From: an uncultured Collinsella sp.
GTDB taxonomy: Bacteria > Actinomycetota > Coriobacteriia > Coriobacteriales > Coriobacteriaceae
Assembly: GCA_900541175.1 (NCBI GenBank)
Contig: UQIT01000026.1
Location: 1 to 28,592, forward strand
DNA: 28,592 nt
Reading direction: 5' to 3'
Shown here: positions 19,936-25,920 of the stretch, in pieces
Layout: every line of letters begins with the position of its first letter
Position numbering within the stretch: the first letter of the stretch is position 1
Notes under the pieces: generated by a model
Seen by the model: the letters and a program-made list of their open reading frames with translations, nothing else
The model's database searches: none
Told to the model about the DNA's origin: nothing
Made by a program: the position numbers and the translations under genes

Positions 19936-22563
19936 CTACTCGGCGTCGGGGACCTCGTAGGTGGCCGCCGGCGTGTTGTCGCACACGACGGTAAAGCCGC
20001 CGTCCTTGTCGGCATCGACCGTCACCTGATCGCCCTCGCGCACCGTGCCGTCGATGATAGCGGCGGCGATGGCATCCACGACCTCGCGCTGAACCAGACG
20101 CTTGAGCGGACGGGCGCCAAAGACCGGGTCCAGGCCGCCCACGGCGAGCATCTGCTTGGCCGCCGGGGTGATGGCAAGCGTCATGCGCTCCTTGGCCAGA
20201 CGCGCGCGGACGTCGGCGAGCTGGATGTCGACGATCTTCTCGATCTGCGCCATGCCGAGCGGATGGAACACCACGATATCGTCGATACGGTTGAGGAACT
20301 CGGGGCGGAAGGTCTGAGCCATGGCCGCGTCGACCTGATGGCGCATCTCCTCCTCGTCCTTGCCCGAAAGCTCGGCGATAGCCTTGGAGCCCACGTTAGA
20401 CGTCATGATGATAATCGTGTTCTTGAAGGACACCTGGCGACCCTGACCGTCGGTCAGACGGCCGTCGTCAAGCACCTGCAACAGCACGTTGAAGACATCT
20501 GGATGGGCCTTCTCCATCTCGTCGAGCAAGATCACGGAGTAGGGGCGACGGCGCACGGCCTCGGTGAGCTGGCCGCCCTCGTCGTAACCCACGTATCCCG
20601 GGGGCGCACCGATCAGACGCTGGACGCTGAACTTCTCCATGTACTCGGACATGTCGATACGCACGAGCGCGCGCTCGTCGTCGAACAGGCACTCGGCAAG
20701 CGCCTTGGCGAGCTCGGTCTTGCCCACGCCGGTGGGGCCCAGGAAGAAGAAGCTGCCGATGGGCTTGTCCGGATCGGAGAGACCCGCACGGCTGCGGCGC
20801 ACGGCCGCGGCGACGGCGGAGACGGCCTCGTCCTGGCCGATGACGCGCTTATGCAGCTCACCCTCCAAGCCCTTCAGCTTGTCGAGCTCGCCCTGCATCA
20901 TCTTGGACACGGGCACGCCGGTCCAGGCACTCACGACCTCGGCGATCTCATCGGAGGTCACCTGTTCGTTGAGGCCCTCGCCGTCCTGCTGCTTTTGCGC
21001 CTCGAGCGCAGCCTCGGAATCCTGAATCTGCTGTTGCAGGCCCGGAATCACGGAGTAGCGCAGCTCGGACGCACGGCCCAGATCACCATTGCGCGTCGCG
21101 CGCTCCTCTTCGCTCCTGGCCTCGTCGAGCTGTCCCTTGAGCTCTTGCACGTGGTCGATGGCGTTCTTCTGGTTGAGCCAGCCAGCCTTTTGCACGTTGA
21201 GTTTTTCCTGGACCTCGGCGATCTCCTGACGCAGGGCCTCCAGACGCTCCTTGGAGGCGTCGTCGGTCTCCTTCATGAGCGCCTGCTCCTCGATCTGCAG
21301 CTGGGTGAGCTGACGCGTGGTGGCGTCAATCTCGACCGGCATGCTGTCGAGCTCCATGCGCAGGCGGCTTGCCGCCTCATCGACCAGGTCGATGGCCTTG
21401 TCGGGCAGGAAGCGGTCGGCGATATAGCGATCGGAGAGGTCGGCGGCGGCCACGAGCGCGCTATCGGTGATGTGCACGCCGTGGAAGATCTCGTACTTCT
21501 CCTTGAGGCCACGCAGAATCGAGATGGTGTCCTCGACGGTAGGCTCGCTCACCATAACGGTCTGGAAACGACGGGCGAGCGCCGCGTCCTTCTCGATGTA
21601 CTTGCGGTATTCGTCGAGCGTGGTCGCGCCGATCGCATGCAGGTCGCCACGGGCGAGCGCCGGCTTGAGGATGTTGCCTGCGTCCATGGAGCCCTCGGTG
21701 GCACCCGCGCCCACAATGGTGTGAAGCTCATCGATGAACAGGATGACCTTACCTTCGGATTTTTGCACTTCTTTGAGCACGGCCTTTAAGCGGTCCTCGA
21801 ACTCACCACGGTACTTGGCGCCGGCGACCAACGCGCTCATGTCGAGCTCGATGAGGTCGCGGTCGCGCAGGGTGCTCGGCACATCGCCGGCCACGATACG
21901 CTGGGCGATGCCCTCGACGATAGCCGTTTTACCGACGCCCGGCTCACCGATGAGCACGGGGTTGTTCTTGGTGCGGCGGGACAGAACCTGAATGGTACGG
22001 CGGATCTCGTCGGTACGGCCGATGACCGGGTCGAGCTTACCGGCGCGGGCAAGATCGCAGATGTTGCGACCGTACTGCTCCAACGCCTCAAACTGGGTCT
22101 TGTCCTCGGCAGACGTCACGCGGTCATCGCCACGCAGCTCCTCGTAGACCTGCTCGATGCGCTCCTTGGTCACGCCAGCGTCACGCAGTACACGACCAGC
22201 CTCGCCCTTGTCCTCGGCAAGCGCCATCAGCAGATGCTCGGTCACCACAAAGCTGTCGCCCATCTTGGTGGCCTTCTTCTCGGCCTTTTCGATGACGCGG
22301 ACGAGCTCGTTGGACAGGCCCATCTGCTGACCCTCGCCCGAAACCTTGGGCGCGCGGTCGACGGCATCCTGCGTGGAGCGTGCGAGCTGGGCCGGATCAG
22401 CGCCGATGCGCTCGATGATCACGGAGATATTGCGCTCGCCGGCACCGAGCAGGGCAGACAGCAGGTGAATCGGCTCCACCGCGCCGGCCTGCGCATCGGC
22501 AGCCGTGCTCATGGCGGTCTGCAACGCCTCGCGCGACGTCATTGCTAGCTTATCGATTCTCAT
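19936..22563 (-). CDS. clpB: ATP-dependent chaperone ClpB
   Basis: 875-aa Hsp100 disaggregase that threads aggregated proteins through a hexameric pore with DnaK. The N-domain (about 1-150) contains the two Clp-N repeats. The first AAA+ module has Walker A GEPGVGKT at about 206 and Walker B VILFIDELHT. The middle coiled-coil (about 400-530, rich in Glu/Gln/Lys) that distinguishes ClpB from ClpC or ClpA is present. The second AAA+ module has GPTGVGKT at about 609 and ILLDEMEKAHPDVFN; the C-terminal D2-small domain is complete. There is no IGF-type ClpP-binding loop, as expected for ClpB. The start at 22563 follows AGAGGTGATT. It is a single-gene unit with its own terminator. The length is normal for the family. 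Confidence 0.97.
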   Translation of the reverse strand: MRIDKLAMTSREALQTAMSTAADAQAGAVEPIHLLSALLGAGERNISVIIERIGADPAQLARSTQDAVDRAPKVSGEGQQMGLSNELVRVIEKAEKKATKMGDSFVVTEHLLMALAEDKGEAGRVLRDAGVTKERIEQVYEELRGDDRVTSAEDKTQFEALEQYGRNICDLARAGKLDPVIGRTDEIRRTIQVLSRRTKNNPVLIGEPGVGKTAIVEGIAQRIVAGDVPSTLRDRDLIELDMSALVAGAKYRGEFEDRLKAVLKEVQKSEGKVILFIDELHTIVGAGATEGSMDAGNILKPALARGDLHAIGATTLDEYRKYIEKDAALARRFQTVMVSEPTVEDTISILRGLKEKYEIFHGVHITDSALVAAADLSDRYIADRFLPDKAIDLVDEAASRLRMELDSMPVEIDATTRQLTQLQIEEQALMKETDDASKERLEALRQEIAEVQEKLNVQKAGWLNQKNAIDHVQELKGQLDEARSEEERATRNGDLGRASELRYSVIPGLQQQIQDSEAALEAQKQQDGEGLNEQVTSDEIAEVVSAWTGVPVSKMMQGELDKLKGLEGELHKRVIGQDEAVSAVAAAVRRSRAGLSDPDKPIGSFFFLGPTGVGKTELAKALAECLFDDERALVRIDMSEYMEKFSVQRLIGAPPGYVGYDEGGQLTEAVRRRPYSVILLDEMEKAHPDVFNVLLQVLDDGRLTDGQGRQVSFKNTIIIMTSNVGSKAIAELSGKDEEEMRHQVDAAMAQTFRPEFLNRIDDIVVFHPLGMAQIEKIVDIQLADVRARLAKERMTLAITPAAKQMLAVGGLDPVFGARPLKRLVQREVVDAIAAAIIDGTVREGDQVTVDADKDGGFTVVCDNTPAATYEVPDAE

Positions 22564-22584
22564 GGAATCACCTCTCTTGGGGCG

Positions 22585-22677
22585 GCCGCCCTACGGGGCG
22601 GCTTCACGTTGTTCGAGAAGTATTGTTGCCAGCTTTGTGCGATCTTATACATAAATCTAAGTCTCTATATATAAGAT
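22585..22677 (-). promoter_or_regulatory. clpB leader: hairpin and 11-bp inverted repeat
   Basis: A 7-bp GC-rich hairpin with a 4-nt loop (22585-22602) sits about 10 nt upstream of the ribosome site. Further upstream is an inverted repeat, ATCTTATACAT (22642-22652) and ATATATAAGAT (22667-22677), in an A/T-rich stretch that probably holds the promoter (TATAAG on minus). I do not see the HspR (HAIR) or CIRCE operators that usually control clpB. Confidence 0.4.
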
Positions 22678-22703
22678 TTTCTGAGTGTTCCCACGACATG
22701 CAA

Positions 22704-22738
22704 ACCACCACAAAGGGGACAGACACCTTTGTGGTGGT
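22704..22738. repeat. ACCACCACAAAGG palindrome, copy 1
   Basis: 13-bp perfect arms (22704-22716 with 22726-22738) around the 9-nt spacer GGACAGACA. It lies 9 bp beyond the stop of the minus-strand gene at 22747. The unit is repeated at 23507, 24374, 25527 (half) and 25704 (degenerate). Confidence 0.85.
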
Positions 22739-22746
22739 CGCGGTCT

Positions 22747-23418
22747 CTACTCCTTCGCCGGACCCGTACTTCCCGATTCGACGGTCCAGGGCATCTCATC
22801 CTCGAACAGCCATGTACGGGCAGACCCACTATCGCGTGCAGCCTGCGGGTCAGGCAAGCAGGTCTGTTTATAGGCATCTTGGATACACTGGCCCATAAAA
22901 TCGTTGAGCTCGGTCTGGTCGCCCTCCATGACATAGGCGACATCGCCGTCCATGATGTAGATGCCCGGACCCTCATTGTCCTCGTAGCCCGGATCGTACG
23001 AGACATCACATAACTTTGCGCCGTTTGCAGTGTCCAGCTCGATGGAAGAGTGGCATCCGCCAACCATGTCGTTCGCTTTTGCCCGATAGGACGCATATCC
23101 ATACCAGCGCTTAAAGATTTTGCCCTTGAGCAGCTCGGACGCCCTGTCGATCAGACCAGAATCCGTGGTATAGCGCATAGCCCCAAGCTGAATGCGTGGA
23201 TAATTACTAATGCCCAGCGCAGCCGGTTGCTCATCAAAATCAACGGTAATGGTCTCAGGCTTGTCGTCGCCGGTCAGAAGTTCGACAGATTGAGTCACAG
23301 GCTTGACCACCGGCTCCGTCACCGCAGCAGGTAGAAATGCCATACCGACAGCGCCCGCGCCAACCACAGCGATCGCAAGCGCCAAGACAATCAATCCATT
23401 ACGGGCAGGACTTCTCAC
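22747..23418 (-). CDS. Membrane-anchored extracellular protein, paralog A
   Basis: 223-aa protein with one N-terminal membrane segment (about 8-32, GLIVLALAIAVVGAGAVGMAFL), probably a signal anchor, and an external domain. It is a clear paralog of the protein at 24861-25508: both contain FKRWYG, LELD/IELD-(T/A)ANG, VSYDPG, DNEGPG, YVMEGDQT and SGSARTWLF in the same order. Four cysteines are shared or nearly so and may form disulfides. The start is taken as GTG 23418 because it aligns with the paralog's GTG and both have GAGGT 7-8 nt upstream; an ATG at 23451 is the alternative. No catalytic motif or known family seen. Confidence 0.75.
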   Translation of the reverse strand: MRSPARNGLIVLALAIAVVGAGAVGMAFLPAAVTEPVVKPVTQSVELLTGDDKPETITVDFDEQPAALGISNYPRIQLGAMRYTTDSGLIDRASELLKGKIFKRWYGYASYRAKANDMVGGCHSSIELDTANGAKLCDVSYDPGYEDNEGPGIYIMDGDVAYVMEGDQTELNDFMGQCIQDAYKQTCLPDPQAARDSGSARTWLFEDEMPWTVESGSTGPAKE

Positions 23419-23506
23419 AGCAAAGCACCTCACAATGCAAACCCGCGCCATTTGTCCTAATGATACCGCCGGCTAACACTATCACCAAAGAAGCCGCGCG
23501 CTCCCC

Positions 23507-23541
23507 ACCACCACAAAGGGGACAGGCACCTTTGTGGTGGT
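23507..23541. repeat. ACCACCACAAAGG palindrome, copy 2
   Basis: The same 35-bp unit with perfect 13-bp arms; the spacer GGACAGGCA is one base different from copy 1. It is followed by TTTTCGAC, also found after copy 3 and the degenerate copy at 25704. Confidence 0.85.
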
Positions 23542-23651
23542 TTTCGACGCTAACGGTCGACCATCTCACGCCATGAGATTAAACTTGAATTGTTCTCTGA
23601 ACATATCCATTTCTGCCTATCCTCAACAGCTCTTTGTCTCGAGGAGCGCAT

Positions 23652-24320
23652 ATGAAGCCGTCTCATTCCACCGGTCGCAACGTCATCGCCATTCTCGCCA
23701 TACCCATCGTGATGCTCTTCCTTATCGTCATCACGCCCTTTTCTTTTGGTATCGCCTCGCCCTTCGATCTTTGCGGGATGATCGACGCCGGCTCGCGTGC
23801 CACCTCGCTCTCCTTTGTCTGCCGTGGCGTGTTCTACGAATATGCAATTCCCACCGGAAGTTGGCAGTCCAAGTTACCGTTGCTCGGCAAGGTCGACGGA
23901 TGCTCTCCTTATTTCTGCCTCGAACCTCAGACAATGAATTATCTGATCGACGACCAGCCCCTTGACTCCATCACCCTCGCCTACGACTACGCACCAAACA
24001 CCGATGAGCGCCACATGAACCAAGTCCTCGACAAGCTGCTTGGACAGTGCGGGCTCACCGCGGAAGCCGGTCGAACCATCTATAGCAACCAGAAATTAAA
24101 GCGAACAGAACTCCGCCGTGTCGGAAAAATCAAAGGGCGAAACGGGGCCGCCTACTGGGATGCCTGGGCAACACGCGACAAGGGCGAATTCGGACACAGC
24201 ACCTATATGGTCACTGTCTACACCAAAGACGGAATTAAGGACAATGTTGACGATTTCGCGTCATCCAAACTCGGCATCCCCAAAACAACCAAACCCGCCA
24301 GCCCAGATGAAATTCTGTAG
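23652..24320 (+). CDS. Membrane-anchored extracellular protein, unknown function
   Basis: 222-aa protein with a hydrophobic segment at about 9-30 (NVIAILAIPIVMLFLIVITPF), probably an uncleaved signal anchor, and a soluble outer domain. Four cysteines (FDLCGM, FVCRG, DGCSPYFC) cluster in the first half and a fifth (GQCGL) comes later. The second half includes NQVLDKLLGQCG and KGRNGAAYWDAWATRDKGEFGHS. The start at 23652 follows GAGGAG by 5 nt. It is unrelated at sequence level to the paralogous pair around it, but it shares their architecture and is bracketed by the same palindromes. No family recognised. Confidence 0.75.
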   Translation: MKPSHSTGRNVIAILAIPIVMLFLIVITPFSFGIASPFDLCGMIDAGSRATSLSFVCRGVFYEYAIPTGSWQSKLPLLGKVDGCSPYFCLEPQTMNYLIDDQPLDSITLAYDYAPNTDERHMNQVLDKLLGQCGLTAEAGRTIYSNQKLKRTELRRVGKIKGRNGAAYWDAWATRDKGEFGHSTYMVTVYTKDGIKDNVDDFASSKLGIPKTTKPASPDEIL

Positions 24321-24373
24321 AGGTGCCCATTAACATGCCGCTCAACGATCACAACAACATCGAGCTCGTCCCC

Positions 24374-24408
24374 ACCGCCACAAAGGTGCCTGTCCCCTTT
24401 GTGGCGGT
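24374..24408. repeat. ACCGCCACAAAGG palindrome, copy 3 (inverted)
   Basis: Perfect 13-bp arms with the spacer TGCCTGTCC, the reverse complement of the copy-2 spacer, so this unit is inverted relative to copy 2. Arm position 4 is changed A to G with the matching T to C in the other arm, keeping the pair. Confidence 0.85.
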
Positions 24409-24496
24409 TTTCGACAAAAAGAAGCCGCCCCGATAACAGAGGCGGCATCAAGCAAGCCTATTTATTAGCGTCCCTCAAGACCCAACGAAAACGCAG
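24406..24496. repeat. 90-bp direct repeat, copy 1
   Basis: Matches 25735-25824 with two substitutions and one 1-nt indel. It contains a GCCGCC/GGCGGC hairpin (24424-24429 with 24441-24446) that, on the minus strand, is followed by TTCTTTTTG and therefore looks like a terminator. The start-to-start distance between the copies is 1,329 bp. Confidence 0.9.
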
Positions 24497-24548
24497 CGAT
24501 GGAATCGAGAACCGACAATAGCCCGTTCGCACAGATAGAGGCGGAGAT
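24465..24548 (-). pseudogene. Possible C-terminal gene remnant ending AFSLGLEGR
   Basis: On the minus strand a 27-codon open stretch ends in ...SIAAFSLGLEGR and two stop codons, then the terminator-like hairpin of the direct repeat. The second repeat copy (25793 onward, minus) also ends AFSLGLEGR with double stops. One of the two base differences between copies falls at a Phe third position (TTT/TTC), as expected if both came from a coding gene. I cannot name the parent protein. Confidence 0.3.
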
Positions 24549-24860
24549 TCAAGGTCAGAGTCCGGCTTAAACGGCTTAGCTATCGCACGTCACAACGTTC
24601 TCGTCGTCCTCCCTATCGTATTTATAGTGCTTACTGTGAAAATAGTGAGTTTAGTGAGAATAGTATCGCTCAAGACTCGTGAACTGAATTATTGACCTCT
24701 CGCCCAGAATGAGTGGGGCAAATATTCCTATTAGAGGTCAAATCGAAGCCCAATAGGGCCTTTTCGCCCCGTCATTTCGACCGATCGCTTTCTTTTGAAT
24801 ATTGTCGTAAGCTGGTATCACTTATCTTAATGAATGCATACTGTTTGCGAGGTACCCGCC
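24549..24860. other. Leader of paralog B, no gene
   Basis: About 310 bp with a drop in GC. It contains direct TAGTGAG-like repeats near 24647-24662, an inverted repeat TTGACCTCT/AGAGGTCAA (24692-24700 with 24733-24741) and a short GCCC-AATA-GGGC-CTTTT hairpin at 24748-24764. It is probably the promoter region of the gene at 24861. Confidence 0.35.
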
Positions 24861-25508
24861 GTGAAACGCTCCACCTATATCGGCCTGCTCGTCTTAGCGT
24901 TTGCGATTACCGCAGTCGGCGTAGGAATTATCTATCTCGCATTTCTCCCTGCCTCGGCAACGCAGGCGGCGGTTGAAACCGTAAGCTACCCCATCGAAAT
25001 CCTCACCGATATCGTCAAACCCGATTCGATCACCGTCGATTTCGACGGTACGCCCGCAGCGCTTGGGGTCAGTAACTATCCCCGAATCGAACTTGGAGCC
25101 ACGCGCTATACCCAAGATGAGCAGCTTATCGGTAAGGCAACCAGTTTACTCAAAGGCAAGACGTTTAAGCGGTGGTACGGCGCCGCAACATATCGAGCCA
25201 AGAACGGCCAAATGGTTGGCGGGTATCATTCGACCCTTGAGCTCGATGCGGCAAACGGGAGCAAATTGTGCAACGTCTCATACGACCCCGGCTGCGTGGA
25301 CAATGAAGGACCGGGGGTCTATATCTCGGATGGCGACGTAATCTACGTCATGGAGGGCGACCAGACGGCAGTCGTCGATTTTATGGATCGGTGTACCGAG
25401 GATGCCTACGAACAAACCTGCGAGCCCGATCCGCAGACAGCGCGCAACAGTGGCTCGGCACGCACTTGGCTATTTGACGATGAAATAACCTGGACCCCAT
25501 CGAAATAA
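24861..25508 (+). CDS. Membrane-anchored extracellular protein, paralog B
   Basis: 215-aa paralog of the protein at 22747-23418, encoded in the opposite direction. It has an N-terminal membrane segment (about 6-30, GLLVLAFAITAVGVGIIYLA), then the shared blocks: ITVDFDGTPAALGVSNYPRI, GKTFKRWYG, VSYDPG, DNEGPGVYISDGDVIYVMEG and SGSARTWLFDDE. The start is GTG 24861 with GAGGT 7 nt upstream. The central domain is more conserved between the two copies than the anchor or C-terminus, which suggests that the outer domain is the functional part. The gene lies between the two copies of a 90-bp direct repeat. The family is not recognised. Confidence 0.77.
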   Translation: MKRSTYIGLLVLAFAITAVGVGIIYLAFLPASATQAAVETVSYPIEILTDIVKPDSITVDFDGTPAALGVSNYPRIELGATRYTQDEQLIGKATSLLKGKTFKRWYGAATYRAKNGQMVGGYHSTLELDAANGSKLCNVSYDPGCVDNEGPGVYISDGDVIYVMEGDQTAVVDFMDRCTEDAYEQTCEPDPQTARNSGSARTWLFDDEITWTPSK

Positions 25509-25517
25509 GGACCCGCC

Positions 25518-25543
25518 GGGCAGGCACCTTTGTGGTGGTTTCG
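25518..25543. repeat. Half copy of the CCACCACAAAGG palindrome
   Basis: Only the spacer and right arm remain (GGCAGGCACC then TTTGTGGTGG); the left arm is replaced by unrelated bases right after the stop of paralog B. Confidence 0.65.
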
Positions 25544-25560
25544 GCTCCGATGTTCCACTG

Positions 25561-25615
25561 TCTCGATCTGTAACATCTAGCGGCCCTTTTCGATCCTAGA
25601 TGTTACAGATTGAGA
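25561..25615. repeat. CTGTAACATCTAG palindrome, copy 1
   Basis: 20-bp arms (25561-25580 with 25596-25615) with one G-T pair; the core is CTGTAACATCTAG. A related palindrome follows 20 bp later. Confidence 0.8.
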
Positions 25616-25635
25616 TGAAATGATCGGCGGCGATC

Positions 25636-25700
25636 GTTTGTCTCAATCTGTAACAACCGCTCGTCAAATAGGGGCCCAGATGTTACAGGTCGAGACAAAC
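25636..25700. repeat. CTGTAACA palindrome, copy 2
   Basis: 20-bp arms (25636-25655 with 25681-25700), one mismatch and one wobble, sharing TCTC(A/G)ATCTGTAACA with copy 1. The two form a tandem pair of hairpins. Confidence 0.75.
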
Positions 25701-25703
25701 GGA

Positions 25704-25737
25704 ACCACCGCAAAGGCGCCTACCCCTTCATGGTGGT
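25704..25737. repeat. Degenerate copy of the ACCACCACAAAGG palindrome
   Basis: ACCACCGCAAAGG and CCTTCATGGTGGT are still recognisable as arms, but they have lost perfect pairing. The copy runs directly into the second copy of the 90-bp direct repeat. Confidence 0.6.
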
Positions 25738-25824
25738 TTTCGACAAAAGAAGCCGCCCCGATAACAGAGGCGGCATCAAGCAAGTCTATTTATTAGCGTC
25801 CCTCAAGACCCAACGAGAACGCAG
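25735..25824. repeat. 90-bp direct repeat, copy 2 (probable hydratase terminator)
   Basis: Second copy of 24406-24496. Its GCCGCC/GGCGGC hairpin followed on the minus strand by TTCTTTTG could terminate transcripts coming from the hydratase gene to the right. Confidence 0.88.
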
Positions 25825-25831
25825 AAATGTA

Positions 25832-25905
25832 GCCCGGGGCTTACCCTTTCCCGAACGCGACCCTCGCGAAGCGCGTGAGCGGGCGGGAAAGGGTAAGCCC
25901 CGGGC
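25832..25905. repeat. Perfect 22-bp-arm palindrome
   Basis: Arms 25832-25853 and 25884-25905 pair without mismatch (GCCCGGGGCTTACCC ... outer part) around a 30-nt loop that itself holds a CGCG-(N)5-CGCG pair. It lies 16 bp beyond the hydratase stop and adjoins the direct repeat. It has no T-tract, so it is probably a mobile palindrome rather than a terminator. Confidence 0.82.
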
Positions 25906-25920
25906 GGACAATTAAGTGCG

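Noticed and set aside
19924..21789. 621-codon open frame antisense to clpB
   Set aside because: Shadow of clpB; rich in His/Leu/Gly with no recognisable fold.
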